Positions 8,751 through 16,823 are shown, counted from the first letter of the stretch. The stretch: DNA of 36,291 bases from Verrucomicrobiota bacterium (GCA_016931415.1 JAFGEW010000036.1:1-36291); one strand, 5' to 3'. Notes: generated by a model not told the origin, from the sequence alone. Translations and numbers: made by a program.

Positions 8751-9434
8751 TCACTTGTGCGGGCACTTCTTCAGGCACAGGAACCAGTCGAGACACTTGT
8801 AGTCCTTGCCGGCCTTCTGGACCCGCTCGTTCGCCGCACCACACGAGCCGGGCGGTGGGACGATCACGTCGTCGCCGAGCTGCCAGTTGGCCGGCGTGGC
8901 GATCTTGAACTCGTCGGAATGCTGCATGGCGATAAGCAGGCGCATGACTTCATCCATGTTCCGCCCGTTCGAGAGCGGGTAGTAGAGGATGGCGCGCACG
9001 ACGGCGTTCGGATCGATCATGAACACGGCGCGAACCGCCTGTGTGGTGCTCGCGGCCGGCTGGAGCATGCCGAAGGCCTTCGAGACCTCCATCGTCAGGT
9101 CGCTGATGACGGGGAACTTCACCTCGATGTTCTTCATCCCCTTGTATTCGATCTTCTCCTTGATCGTGCGCAGCCAGGCGATGTGGCTGAACGTGCTGTC
9201 AATGGACAGCCCGAGCAGCTCGGCGTTGTGCTTCCTGAACTCGTCGGCCATCGAGGCGAACGTCATGAACTCCGTCGTGCACACCGGCGTGAAGTCGGCT
9301 GGGTGCGAGAAGAAGATCACCCACTTGCCCTTGTAGTCATCCGGGAAGTTGATCTTGCCCTGCGTCGTCTCCGCCGTGAACGACGGCGCTTTCTCGCCGA
9401 TAAGCGGCAGTCTGTTTCCCTCATCATAGGTCAT
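8751..9434 (-). CDS. Peroxiredoxin, Prx6-like with Cys-rich C-terminus
   Basis: A 227-residue peroxiredoxin of the 1-Cys/Prx6 type that reduces hydrogen peroxide and organic peroxides in the cytoplasm. The peroxidatic Cys52 lies in HPADFTPVCTTEF, with the Prx6-type continuation AWLRTIKEK and a long C-terminal arm. Unlike strict 1-Cys enzymes it has four more cysteines (Cys198, Cys214, Cys220 and Cys224, the last three in KCLDWFLCLKKCPHK). These resemble the extra C-terminal cysteines of archaeal Prx6-type enzymes and could resolve the sulfenic acid. AGAAGGAGAG precedes the ATG. The gene lies 48 bp downstream of the TIGR02757 gene and leads into the ferritin. Confidence 0.93.
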   Translation of the reverse strand: MTYDEGNRLPLIGEKAPSFTAETTQGKINFPDDYKGKWVIFFSHPADFTPVCTTEFMTFASMADEFRKHNAELLGLSIDSTFSHIAWLRTIKEKIEYKGMKNIEVKFPVISDLTMEVSKAFGMLQPAASTTQAVRAVFMIDPNAVVRAILYYPLSNGRNMDEVMRLLIAMQHSDEFKIATPANWQLGDDVIVPPPGSCGAANERVQKAGKDYKCLDWFLCLKKCPHK

Positions 9435-9482
9435 TGTTTCTCTCCTTCTACTGTGTGTGTTGGTCGGTTTCCGAATCGTCTT

Positions 9483-10295
9483 TCACGCCGCGCGGCTCTT
9501 CAGAAACCCCGCAGCCTCCATCTCCGTGCGAATGCCCACGCGCGTGAGCGCGAAGTCGTACTTGACCGGGTCCCTTGGATTCAGGCGCCGGAACGCGGCC
9601 GTCACTTCGAGCGCCGCGCCTCCGTCCGCCTGGCGGCGCGCCGTGAGTCCAAGGCCCCGCGCGATCGCGTGCATGTGCGTGTCGAGCGGCACGACAAGCT
9701 TCGAGCGTGGGACACGGTCCCAGCCGCCCGGGTCAACCTCGTCGCGCCGGACCATCCACCGCAGGAACAGGTGGAGGCGTTTGCACGCGCTCCCACGCGC
9801 CGGATCCGGCAACAGCCTGGCTCCGGCCGCGCCGCTTCTGCCTCTCAATGCGGCAACAAAACCCGTTAGCGCAGGCACGGTCGTCTCGTCGTCTTCATGC
9901 AGCCCGGCGACAAAGCACGCTTCGAGCGAGCCGTGCTCCTCGACGACCCGCTTGACGCCGACAAGCAGTGCGGCAACATCCCTGCCCGTCGTCCAGCGAT
10001 GCCGAAGGCCGTGCAGTGCGGCGCGGATCTCGGCCGGCGTCCCTTCATGCACACAGGCCGCCGGCGACCCGATCCGGTCGAGCACGGCTCGCACGCTGCG
10101 CAGAATCTGCGCGACACGCCCGTACGCGAGCGACGAGGCGACGAGCGCCACGATCTCGCGATCGCGTCCGTCGTTGTACTCATAGAGGAGTTCGAGCGGG
10201 TCCGGGTGCACGAACCGCCGCCGGTTGTAGAGCTCGTAGAGCTCCTCGAGCATCTCACTCTGGACACTTGGTGCGAACACTCCCCCGCTCCCCAT
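9483..10295 (-). CDS. TIGR02757/DUF2400 family protein
   Basis: A 270-residue member of a conserved bacterial family of unknown function. The family hallmarks are clear: FVHPDPLELLYEYNDGRDRE near the N-terminus, then LLPDPARGSACKRLHLFLRW, MVRRDEVDPGGW, LVVPLDTHMHAIARGLGLT and NPRDPVKYDFALTRVGI. The fold has been suggested to resemble helix-hairpin-helix DNA glycosylases, but no activity is established, and I assign none. The start is uncertain. The ATG at 10295 lies eight bases after the upstream stop but has no clear ribosome site, a GTG at 10280 and an ATG at 10253 are alternatives, and the open frame itself extends to 10364 inside the upstream gene. Confidence 0.85.
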   Translation of the reverse strand: MGSGGVFAPSVQSEMLEELYELYNRRRFVHPDPLELLYEYNDGRDREIVALVASSLAYGRVAQILRSVRAVLDRIGSPAACVHEGTPAEIRAALHGLRHRWTTGRDVAALLVGVKRVVEEHGSLEACFVAGLHEDDETTVPALTGFVAALRGRSGAAGARLLPDPARGSACKRLHLFLRWMVRRDEVDPGGWDRVPRSKLVVPLDTHMHAIARGLGLTARRQADGGAALEVTAAFRRLNPRDPVKYDFALTRVGIRTEMEAAGFLKSRAA

Positions 10296-10303
10296 GCTGC
10301 TGA

Positions 10304-11719
10304 CTAGATCATCCGCTTGACCATCCAGCGCAGCACCTTCGACTTCATCTTGCCCATCATCCACTGCTCGCCGATGCGCTTGTTCATGAACGACATCGAC
10401 GGGAAGGCGTGCTGGAGCATCATGATGTGGGCGAGTCTCTTGCCTGTCTGCATCGCGAGCGCGAACTCGTGGATCATCTCGCTCGCGCCGTCGCCCACGA
10501 TCGTCGCGCCGTAGATCCGGCCGCCCGGGCTTGCGAGCACCTCGACGAAGCCCACCGGCGCGCCGTCAGCCAGCGTCCGGCCATAGTCGGCATACTCGGT
10601 GCGCACCGCCTCGAACTTGACGCCGCGCTTCTGGAGCTCATCGGGGACCGCACCGACGCGCGCCACTTCGGGCTCGGTGAACACCGCCCACGGCACGACG
10701 TACTTTCGGAAATCGCGTTTGAACGGCCACGGCAGCATCGCGTTCATCAACGCGAGCATCCCCTGGTGCATGGCCGCGTGCGTAAGCAGGAAATGGCCGT
10801 TGCAGTCGCCCGGCGCAAAGATGTGCTTCCTCGACGTGCGCAGGTACCTATCCACCGTGATCCCGCGTTTGGTGTGCGCCACGCCTGCCTTCTCCAGGTC
10901 GAGCGACTCGATGTTCGGCCGGCGGCCCGCCGCAACGAGCAGTCGCTCTGACCGCAGCTCGATGGGTCCCTTGGGGCCCTGCGCCCGCAGGACGATCGTG
11001 CCGTCGTCCTTGCTGACCGCTGTGATGTGGGCGCTGTTATGAACAACAATCCCCTCGCTCTCGAAGTGGTTCTGCAAGAGGCTGCCCGGCTCCGGCGGGC
11101 CGATGGGCAGCAGGTGCGGATCCATATGGATGATCGCCACCTTCGAACCGAGCCGCGAGAACGCCTGCGCCATCTCGCAGCCGATCGCGCCGCCGCCGAG
11201 CACCGTAAGCGTCGCCGGCACGTCGTCAATGTGGAACAGGTTCTGGTTAGTCAGAGTGTCAATGCGATCCAACCCGGGTATCGGCGGCACAACCGGCAGC
11301 GTGCCCGTACAAATGAAGATCTTCTTCGCCGTGACGTTCCGGCCACCGGCGTCCACGGTGTGTGGGTCAAGAAAGCGCGCGTGGCCCTCCTCGTGGATGA
11401 GGTCCACTTTCTCGAACATCGCGCGCGTCTTGGTCGCGTTGATCGTGTCCACCACGTCGCGCACACGCTTGAGCGGCGCCTTGACCGTCGGCAGCGGCAG
11501 TTCGCCAAAGCCCATCGCCTCGAGGTCCTTGACCGCGTACCGCAGCTTGGCCGCCTTGAGCAACGCCTTGCTGGGAATGCAGCCAACGTTGAGGCACTCT
11601 CCGCCCAGCTTGTGTGGCTCGATGCCAGCCACTTTCAGCCCCATCGCCGCGCCCATGATCGAGACCGCCATCCCGGCCGGCCCCAGCCCGATAGCCAGCA
11701 CGTCATACTCGTATTTCAT
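10304..11719 (-). CDS. Pyridine nucleotide-disulfide oxidoreductase, lipoamide dehydrogenase-like
   Basis: A 471-residue FAD enzyme with the FAD loop GLGPAGMA near residue 11, the redox-active pair Cys42/Cys47 (GGECLNVGCIPSKALL), and the NAD(P) loop GGGAIGCEMAQAFSRLG. It resembles lipoamide dehydrogenase and mercuric reductase. The C-terminal His-Glu motif of lipoamide dehydrogenase (HAHPTLSE) is replaced by HAFPSMSF, so the proton-relay His and Glu are absent and lipoamide is an unlikely substrate. Its product may reduce another thiol or disulfide carrier for the peroxidases; that is inference. The start is fixed by a TGATG overlap of one base with the perR stop, which implies translational coupling. 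A longer open frame upstream is the perR gene read out of frame. Confidence 0.88.
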   Translation of the reverse strand: MKYEYDVLAIGLGPAGMAVSIMGAAMGLKVAGIEPHKLGGECLNVGCIPSKALLKAAKLRYAVKDLEAMGFGELPLPTVKAPLKRVRDVVDTINATKTRAMFEKVDLIHEEGHARFLDPHTVDAGGRNVTAKKIFICTGTLPVVPPIPGLDRIDTLTNQNLFHIDDVPATLTVLGGGAIGCEMAQAFSRLGSKVAIIHMDPHLLPIGPPEPGSLLQNHFESEGIVVHNSAHITAVSKDDGTIVLRAQGPKGPIELRSERLLVAAGRRPNIESLDLEKAGVAHTKRGITVDRYLRTSRKHIFAPGDCNGHFLLTHAAMHQGMLALMNAMLPWPFKRDFRKYVVPWAVFTEPEVARVGAVPDELQKRGVKFEAVRTEYADYGRTLADGAPVGFVEVLASPGGRIYGATIVGDGASEMIHEFALAMQTGKRLAHIMMLQHAFPSMSFMNKRIGEQWMMGKMKSKVLRWMVKRMI

Positions 11720-12195
11720 CAGTGCGTGATCCCCTCGTCCGGACAATCCGTCGTCTGGCTGTAGCGTGCACCTCGGGAAGCGTCCGTCTCGTCCCCCCGG
11801 CATCCGGGGCAAATGCCCTCGAACTCGATCCGATGGCCGAGGACCGTGTAGCCGCTCGATCTGGCAACGGTTTCTTCCATTCCGCTCAATCGTCCAAGAG
11901 GTGCGTCCTCGATGCGCCCACACCGCACACAACGAAGATGGTAGTGGTCTAACGTATCGCCGTCGTAGCGGCGCTCGACGCCCCCCGATTCCATCTGCCG
12001 GATGATGCCCTGGCGGCTCAGCGAATCGAGATTACGATAGACGGTCGCCAGACTGATCCGCGGCAGCCGCATCCTGACCCGGTCAAAGATCTCCCGAGCT
12101 GTCGGGTGTGCCATGCATGCGCGCAGTTCCTCCAGGATCACCCTTCGCTGGGGCGTCATTCGCATCGAGGTCTCATCTGGGAGCTTCTCAACCAT
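11719..12195 (-). CDS. perR: Fur-family regulator, PerR-like
   Basis: A 158-residue Fur-superfamily repressor. The winged helix covers about 10-75 (TPQRRVILEEL and ISLATVYRNLDSLSRQG). Structural zinc cysteines are Cys89/Cys92 (CVRC) and Cys129/Cys132 (CPGC). All five regulatory-metal ligands of Bacillus PerR have counterparts: His30 (AHPTAREIF), Asp78 (RRYD), His84 and His86 (DHYH) and Asp97 (CGRIED). In Fur proper the last is usually Glu. This points to a peroxide sensor, in keeping with the peroxidase and ferritin genes downstream. The start is uncertain: the ATG at 12195 gives a standard N-terminus but no ribosome site, while GTG 12267 or TTG 12246 would lengthen it. The stop overlaps the next gene by one base. 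Confidence 0.85.
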   Translation of the reverse strand: MVEKLPDETSMRMTPQRRVILEELRACMAHPTAREIFDRVRMRLPRISLATVYRNLDSLSRQGIIRQMESGGVERRYDGDTLDHYHLRCVRCGRIEDAPLGRLSGMEETVARSSGYTVLGHRIEFEGICPGCRGDETDASRGARYSQTTDCPDEGITH

Positions 12196-12199
12196 CTGC

Positions 12200-12214
12200 G
12201 AATGAGAACCATTC
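12200..12214. promoter_or_regulatory. Candidate Fur/PerR-type operator
   Basis: GAATG-AGAAC-CATTC is an inverted repeat immediately upstream of the proposed perR start, in the space shared with the divergent phosphatase gene. Read as a 7-1-7 Fur box (TGAGAAC-C-ATTCTTG against TGATAAT-n-ATTATCA) it matches nine of 14 arm positions. An autoregulatory site here would be normal for PerR. If perR starts further upstream (12246 or 12267), the site would be intragenic. Confidence 0.35.
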
Positions 12215-12374
12215 TTGCTGGCCTGGAGTTCCTGTGGGATCAACAAAGGCTGCCGCCTAGGATGCACAACGCCCCGCCGGGATGTCCGATTGGGGTATCC
12301 TTGATGCGGCTCAGACAGGTTGCGGCCTGGTGGAGGAACGCCGCGAGGCAGCCTGTTGTTGGAAGGATGACATT

Positions 12375-14504
12375 ATGGGTATACGAGCCAAACTACTCAT
12401 ACTGCTTCTGCTCATTGCCCTGCTGCCGCTCCTGGTGGTCAGCCGGCTGCAGCGCAGCGCCTCGGTGCGTCTGGGCGAGAGACTGGCCGCGCAGGTGCGC
12501 CAGACACTGGCCGAGGACGCAACGCTCCAGCTCCGGCAGCTCGTCAACGACTCGGGCTTGCTCCTGCGGTACGATCGCCAGACGATTGAACGAGCGCTAC
12601 GCACGCAGGCGCGCGAGGTCGAAAACCGCTTGGCCGGCGAGCTGCCGGCCCATCCGCCTCGTGTCTTCTTCGCCGGGGACTTCGACTCCGCCACCGGGCA
12701 AGTGCCAGACCTCGTGCCATCGCCCAAGCACTTTCTGGCGCCGGGCAACACGAGAGCAACGCCAATGCCGGTCACCTACGCCGAGCAGGTTTTCAAGCTC
12801 GCTCCCGGCGTCGAGCCGGAAGCGGTCGCTGACGATATCTCGCGACTGACCGGCATGGTGCCGACCTATCGTTTCCTCACCAACGAGCACCCCGATCTGC
12901 TCTACTGGAACTACACGAGCCTCGAGAGCGGCGTCCACAGCTCCTATCCCGGCCACGGCGGCTATCCGGGCCACTATGATCCGCGCCAACGGCCGTGGTA
13001 CCGCCAAGCGATGGAGTCGGACGGCGTGGCCTGGACCGGGCCGATGGCGGACGCCTCGTCGCAACGGCTGATCATGACGGCGGCGCTTCGGGTCGCAGGC
13101 CCAGACGGCCGGCCGGCGGGCGTCACCGCCATCGACATTCCACTGAGCGATCTGCTGTCGAGGATTGAGTTACCCGCCGAATGGGCGCCCGACTCGAACA
13201 TCCTCCTCGTGCGCATTGGGCAGCCCCCGAACGGCGGCGACTGCACCCCGTACGTTATCGCCCGGCAGATCTACCGAAGCCGCACGCAGCGCTGGGACGT
13301 TTCGATCGACCTCACGCGGCTCGAGTCGAACGATGCAGCCAAGCTGGACAGGACGATCGAGCACATGGGCCGCAGCGAGTCCGGCGTCGAGGAAATGCCC
13401 TACCAGGGCCGGCGCTCGCTCTGGGCCTACGGCCTGATCCATGAGCGTCTGTACCTCGTCGTGATCGCGCCCTACAACCTGGTCGTGGCCCGTGCGGCGG
13501 ATGCCGAGTCTTACGCGAACGACCTGACGCTGCGCCAGCTCGAGCTCACGAGCATCGTGCTCGGTGCCGTGGTCGTAATCGTCGTCCTGCTCGCCCTCGT
13601 CATCTCGAATCGCATTACGGACCCGGTGCGCCGGCTTGTCGGAGCTGCCAAACGGCTCGCGGGCGGCGACCTTCAGGCCCGCGTCGAGGTTTCAAACCGA
13701 GACGAATTGGGCGAGATGGGCCGCGCCTTCAACACCATGGTGCCGCAGCTCGTTGACAACGTACGCATGCGCCACGCGCTCACGCTTGCCACGGAAGTTC
13801 AACGCGACCTGCTTCCGCACAATGCGCCGCAACAACCTGGTCTCGACGTGGACGGCGGCAGCATCTTCTGTGATGAGACCGGCGGCGACTACTACGACTT
13901 CCTCGACCTCTCGGCGCTCGGCCTGCACCGCCTCGGCATTGCCGTGGGCGACGTGACCGGCCACGGCGTTCCGGCCGCGCTGCTCATGGCCACGGTCCGC
14001 GCGTTGCTGAGAAGCCACGCCGTGCAGCCCGGCAACCTTGGCCGAATTCTGGCCGACATCAACGTTCACATGACCAGCGATACCGCCGTCGGTCAGTTCA
14101 CAACGCTCTTCTACGCTGTCGTCGACGGCAAGCAGCGGACGATCCGCTGGGCCAACGCCGGCCACGATCCAGCCATCCTCTACGATCCGGAGACCGACAC
14201 GTTCGACGAGCTCGGAGGCGCGGGCATCCCGCTCGGGATCGAAGCCGACTACACCTACACGGAGTCCCGGCGCTACAACCTGAAGCCGGGGCAGGTCATC
14301 ATCATCGGCACCGACGGGATCTGGGAATCCCGCAACAGCGACCGCCGCCCGTTCGGGAAAGACGCTCTCCGTGACTTCATCCGCCAACACGCTCACCAAT
14401 CCGCCACGCAGATTGTGGCCGCCATGAGCGAGCGACTTGCGGAGTACCGCGGCCAGACACCCCAGGAGGACGATGCAACGCTTGTCGTGATCAGGATCGA
14501 GTAG
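12375..14504 (+). CDS. Membrane sensor phosphatase: dCache, HAMP, SpoIIE/PP2C
   Basis: A 709-residue inner-membrane signalling protein. TM1 lies at about 5-24 (LLILLLLIALLPLLVV). An extracytoplasmic dCache sensor domain (about 30-390) includes the family's RQRPWYRQAM. TM2 lies at about 393-412, followed by HAMP (413-465, ITDPVRRLVGAAKRLAGG). A C-terminal SpoIIE-type PP2C phosphatase domain (466-709) has the metal Asp residues in DETGGDYYDF, GDVTGHGVPAALLMA, ANAGHDPAIL, IIIGTDGIWE and EDDATLVVI. Such RsbU-like enzymes dephosphorylate anti-anti-sigma STAS proteins in partner-switching pathways. No STAS or anti-sigma kinase gene is in the window. The start follows from GGAAGGA seven bases upstream. 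It is divergent from perR, with about 180 bp between. Confidence 0.93.
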   Translation: MGIRAKLLILLLLIALLPLLVVSRLQRSASVRLGERLAAQVRQTLAEDATLQLRQLVNDSGLLLRYDRQTIERALRTQAREVENRLAGELPAHPPRVFFAGDFDSATGQVPDLVPSPKHFLAPGNTRATPMPVTYAEQVFKLAPGVEPEAVADDISRLTGMVPTYRFLTNEHPDLLYWNYTSLESGVHSSYPGHGGYPGHYDPRQRPWYRQAMESDGVAWTGPMADASSQRLIMTAALRVAGPDGRPAGVTAIDIPLSDLLSRIELPAEWAPDSNILLVRIGQPPNGGDCTPYVIARQIYRSRTQRWDVSIDLTRLESNDAAKLDRTIEHMGRSESGVEEMPYQGRRSLWAYGLIHERLYLVVIAPYNLVVARAADAESYANDLTLRQLELTSIVLGAVVVIVVLLALVISNRITDPVRRLVGAAKRLAGGDLQARVEVSNRDELGEMGRAFNTMVPQLVDNVRMRHALTLATEVQRDLLPHNAPQQPGLDVDGGSIFCDETGGDYYDFLDLSALGLHRLGIAVGDVTGHGVPAALLMATVRALLRSHAVQPGNLGRILADINVHMTSDTAVGQFTTLFYAVVDGKQRTIRWANAGHDPAILYDPETDTFDELGGAGIPLGIEADYTYTESRRYNLKPGQVIIIGTDGIWESRNSDRRPFGKDALRDFIRQHAHQSATQIVAAMSERLAEYRGQTPQEDDATLVVIRIE

Positions 14505-14711
14505 ATGCCGCCGATCGGCGTGCCCGATCGTGTGCTGTCGATTTCGCTCAGGAAGCGCAGCGTTCTGTGGCATACTATTTCCAGAACATACACGGCGCAG
14601 GAATGGGAACCACGGTCGCCGGAGAAGCGGAGCCCCCAATGAACGAGGTTGGCCGCCGCCAACGGCGACCGCGGCCCGCGCCGGAAAGACTCAGATTGCG
14701 GAGATCGAACC

Positions 14712-16655
14712 ATGAGGCATTGCATCAGCCACCGGCTCGGAGTTCTCCTGGTGCTCGCGCTTGCGGGCGTGCCGTTCGCTCTCGCTGATGGCGCGACGAC
14801 CCGCAACGTCCCCACCGCACTGTATCCGACGATCCAGTCGGCCATCATCGCCAGTACCAACGGCGACACTGTCGTCGTCGCCGACGGCGTCTACTCGGGC
14901 GTGGGGAATCGGAGTATCAACTTCTTCGGCCGCGACATCACCGTGCACTCGGCCAACGGCCCAGCCAACTGCACGATCGACGCCGGCGGTTTGGGGCGCG
15001 TCTTCGTCTTCGCCAGCGGCGAAACGGACGAGGCCGTCGTCGAGGGCTTCACGATCATCAACGGCGACTCGACCGGCCAGGGCGGCGCGTTCAGCATCGC
15101 CAACAGCAGCCCGACGATCCGCGACTGCATCATCTACAACTGCGAGGCCTCCTCGTCCGGCGGCGCCTTGGCGCTTGTGGCATGCAACTCGGTGTTCGAG
15201 AACTGCGTCATCGTCGGCAACGAGTCCTTGTACAACGAGGGCGGTGCGATCTCATGCACCGTCAGCAGCGCGCCGGTCTTCGTCAACTGCACGTTCGCCG
15301 ATAACCGCGCCTCCGCCGGCGGCGCCCTCTATGCGCTCGACAGCAACCCAACCTTCATCAACTGCATCCTCTACAACAACATCCCCGACGAGACGTCCCT
15401 GAACGGTTCCGCCGCGCCAACGTTCGACTACTGCGACATCGAAGGCGGCTGGCTCGGCGCGGGTACAGGCAACGTCGACGAAGACCCGACGTTCACCAAC
15501 CCCGGCATGTGGGACAACGGCACGTTCGCCAACGGCGACTACACGGCCCTCCCGGCCTCGCCGGTCATCGACGCCGGTCTTGGCGATGGTGGTGTTACCG
15601 TGCCCGCCCAGGACATCCTCGGCAACGACCGTGTCGACGACCCGACGACGACCAACACCGGTGTCGGCACGCCCGACTACGTTGATCTGGGCGCCTACGA
15701 GTTTCAGTCCGCGCCGCCCGAGCCTGTCTCGTACGCCGACATTGTGTGGCGCGAAACCACTACAGGCCAGATCGGTGTCTGGCTCATGCACGGCATGGCG
15801 CTGGTCTCCGGCGGTGTCACGGGCACGGTCGCTCCGGCCTCGGGCTGGGTGATCCAGGGCGTAGGGGACTTTGACGGCGACGGCAGAGCCGACATCCTGT
15901 GGCGTAACACGCTTACGGGCGACGTGGCGATCTGGATCATGAACGGCATCACGCTTGTGGGCGGCACGGTGGTCCAGAACGTGCCGCTCGCCGCCAGTTG
16001 GGAGATCGAGGGCGTCGGCGACTTCAACAACAACGGCAAGGATGACATCCTGTGGCGCAACACGGGCACGGGCGCAGTGGCCATCTGGCTCATGAACGGC
16101 ACGATGCTCGTCGGCGGTTACGCGGTGGCCACCGTCGATCCGGCCACCAACGACTACGAAATCCAAGCTGTCGGCGACTTCAGCGGCGACGGCCGTGCCG
16201 ATATTCTGTGGCGCGAAACCACAACCAACGAGATCGCCATCTGGCTCATGAACGGCACGACGCGGGGGCTGGCCAACGTCATCGGGACCGTCGCCGCCGC
16301 CTGGGTCATCGAGGGCGTCGGCGACTTCAATAACAACGGCAAGGACGACATCCTGTGGCGCAATTCAGTCACGGGCGCGGTCGGCATTTGGTTGATGAAC
16401 GGCCTGACCATCGTCAGCACCGGCACCGTCGCGACTGTCGATCCGGCCGCGAACGATTACGACATCCAGGGCGTCGGCGACTTCAGCGGCGACGGCCGCG
16501 CCGACATTCTCTGGCGCGAAACCACAACGGGCCACGTCGCCATCTGGATCATGAACGGCCTGGTCCGCACGAGCGCCGGCGTCGTGGCCGTCGTCGACCC
16601 CACCGCCAACGACTGGGAGATTCGCGGCGTCGGCGACTTCAACGGGGCGGAGTGA
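14712..16655 (+). CDS. Secreted beta-helix protein with six FG-GAP-like repeats
   Basis: A 647-residue secreted protein. The signal peptide is at about 1-25 (LGVLLVLALAGVPFALA). Residues about 30-330 form a right-handed parallel beta-helix of the polymorphic outer-membrane/pectate-lyase-like kind (YPTIQSAIIASTNGDTVVVA, VVEGFTIINGDS, PTIRDCIIYNCEA, FVNCTFADNRASAGG, SPVIDAGLGDGG). From 343 to the end come six FG-GAP/VCBS-type repeats, each starting DILWR and ending in GDFxGDGRAD or GDFNNNGKDD, probable calcium-binding loops. No membrane anchor or sorting signal is visible. The likely role is surface or extracellular binding; no catalytic motif is recognisable. The ATG at 14712 starts a clean signal peptide, although its ribosome site is weak. 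The 207 bp before it (14505-14711) hold no recognisable gene. Confidence 0.85.
   Translation: MRHCISHRLGVLLVLALAGVPFALADGATTRNVPTALYPTIQSAIIASTNGDTVVVADGVYSGVGNRSINFFGRDITVHSANGPANCTIDAGGLGRVFVFASGETDEAVVEGFTIINGDSTGQGGAFSIANSSPTIRDCIIYNCEASSSGGALALVACNSVFENCVIVGNESLYNEGGAISCTVSSAPVFVNCTFADNRASAGGALYALDSNPTFINCILYNNIPDETSLNGSAAPTFDYCDIEGGWLGAGTGNVDEDPTFTNPGMWDNGTFANGDYTALPASPVIDAGLGDGGVTVPAQDILGNDRVDDPTTTNTGVGTPDYVDLGAYEFQSAPPEPVSYADIVWRETTTGQIGVWLMHGMALVSGGVTGTVAPASGWVIQGVGDFDGDGRADILWRNTLTGDVAIWIMNGITLVGGTVVQNVPLAASWEIEGVGDFNNNGKDDILWRNTGTGAVAIWLMNGTMLVGGYAVATVDPATNDYEIQAVGDFSGDGRADILWRETTTNEIAIWLMNGTTRGLANVIGTVAAAWVIEGVGDFNNNGKDDILWRNSVTGAVGIWLMNGLTIVSTGTVATVDPAANDYDIQGVGDFSGDGRADILWRETTTGHVAIWIMNGLVRTSAGVVAVVDPTANDWEIRGVGDFNGAE
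15738..16652 (+). repeat. Six in-frame FG-GAP-like repeats of about 50 codons
   Basis: Units begin at 15738, 15891, 16044, 16200, 16347 and 16503 (51, 51, 52, 49, 52 and 50 codons). Each begins D-I-L/V-W-R and contains a GxWxMxG core (IWLMNG). The ends alternate: units 1, 3 and 5 end GDGRAD, while units 2 and 4 end NNNGKDD. This suggests growth by duplication of a two-unit block of about 300 bp. Nucleotide similarity between alternate units is visible, for example GACATCCTGTGGCGCAA at units 3 and 5. Confidence 0.85.
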
Positions 16656-16685
16656 CCGCCGCCTCGCAGCATCGAGCACGACATG

Positions 16686-16727
16686 CCGGCCCTGGTCAAC
16701 GCGACCGGGGCTGGCTTGTTTTCTCTT
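16686..16727 (+). terminator. Rho-independent terminator of the FG-GAP gene
   Basis: CCGGCCCTGGTC (16686-16697), loop AACGC, GACCGGGGCTGG (16703-16714) forms a 12-bp stem with two G-U wobbles, followed by the T-rich CTTGTTTTCTCTT. It lies 31 bp after the stop codon at 16655 in the correct orientation. Confidence 0.85.
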
Positions 16728-16790
16728 GCGACCAGAAGGGCTCCGGGCACGAGCATGGCGCGACCCGACGGGCCTGTGCGCTGTGGGACC

Positions 16791-16817
16791 GGCCTCCTCC
16801 GGTTGCCGAAGAAGGCC
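16791..16817 (-). terminator. Hairpin after the SLBB gene, no U-tract
   Basis: On the minus strand GGCCTTCTTCGG, loop CAA, CCGGAGGAGGCC forms a 12-bp stem with two G-U wobbles, seven bases past the stop codon of the SLBB gene (16824). No T-run follows, so it may act as a Rho-assisted or 3'-end-protecting hairpin. With the terminator at 16686-16727 it closes the convergent gene pair. Confidence 0.55.
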
Positions 16818-16823
16818 CCGGCA

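Noticed and set aside
11720-11932. N-terminal extension of the disulfide oxidoreductase to 11932
   Set aside because: This stretch lies inside the PerR-like gene in another frame. The true start overlaps the perR stop, and the FAD loop follows within 11 residues.
14571-14585. TGGCATACTATTTCC as a sigma54 promoter before the FG-GAP gene
   Set aside because: The GG element is present, but the required GC at -12 is CC, and no activator-binding site or sigma54-type regulator is nearby.
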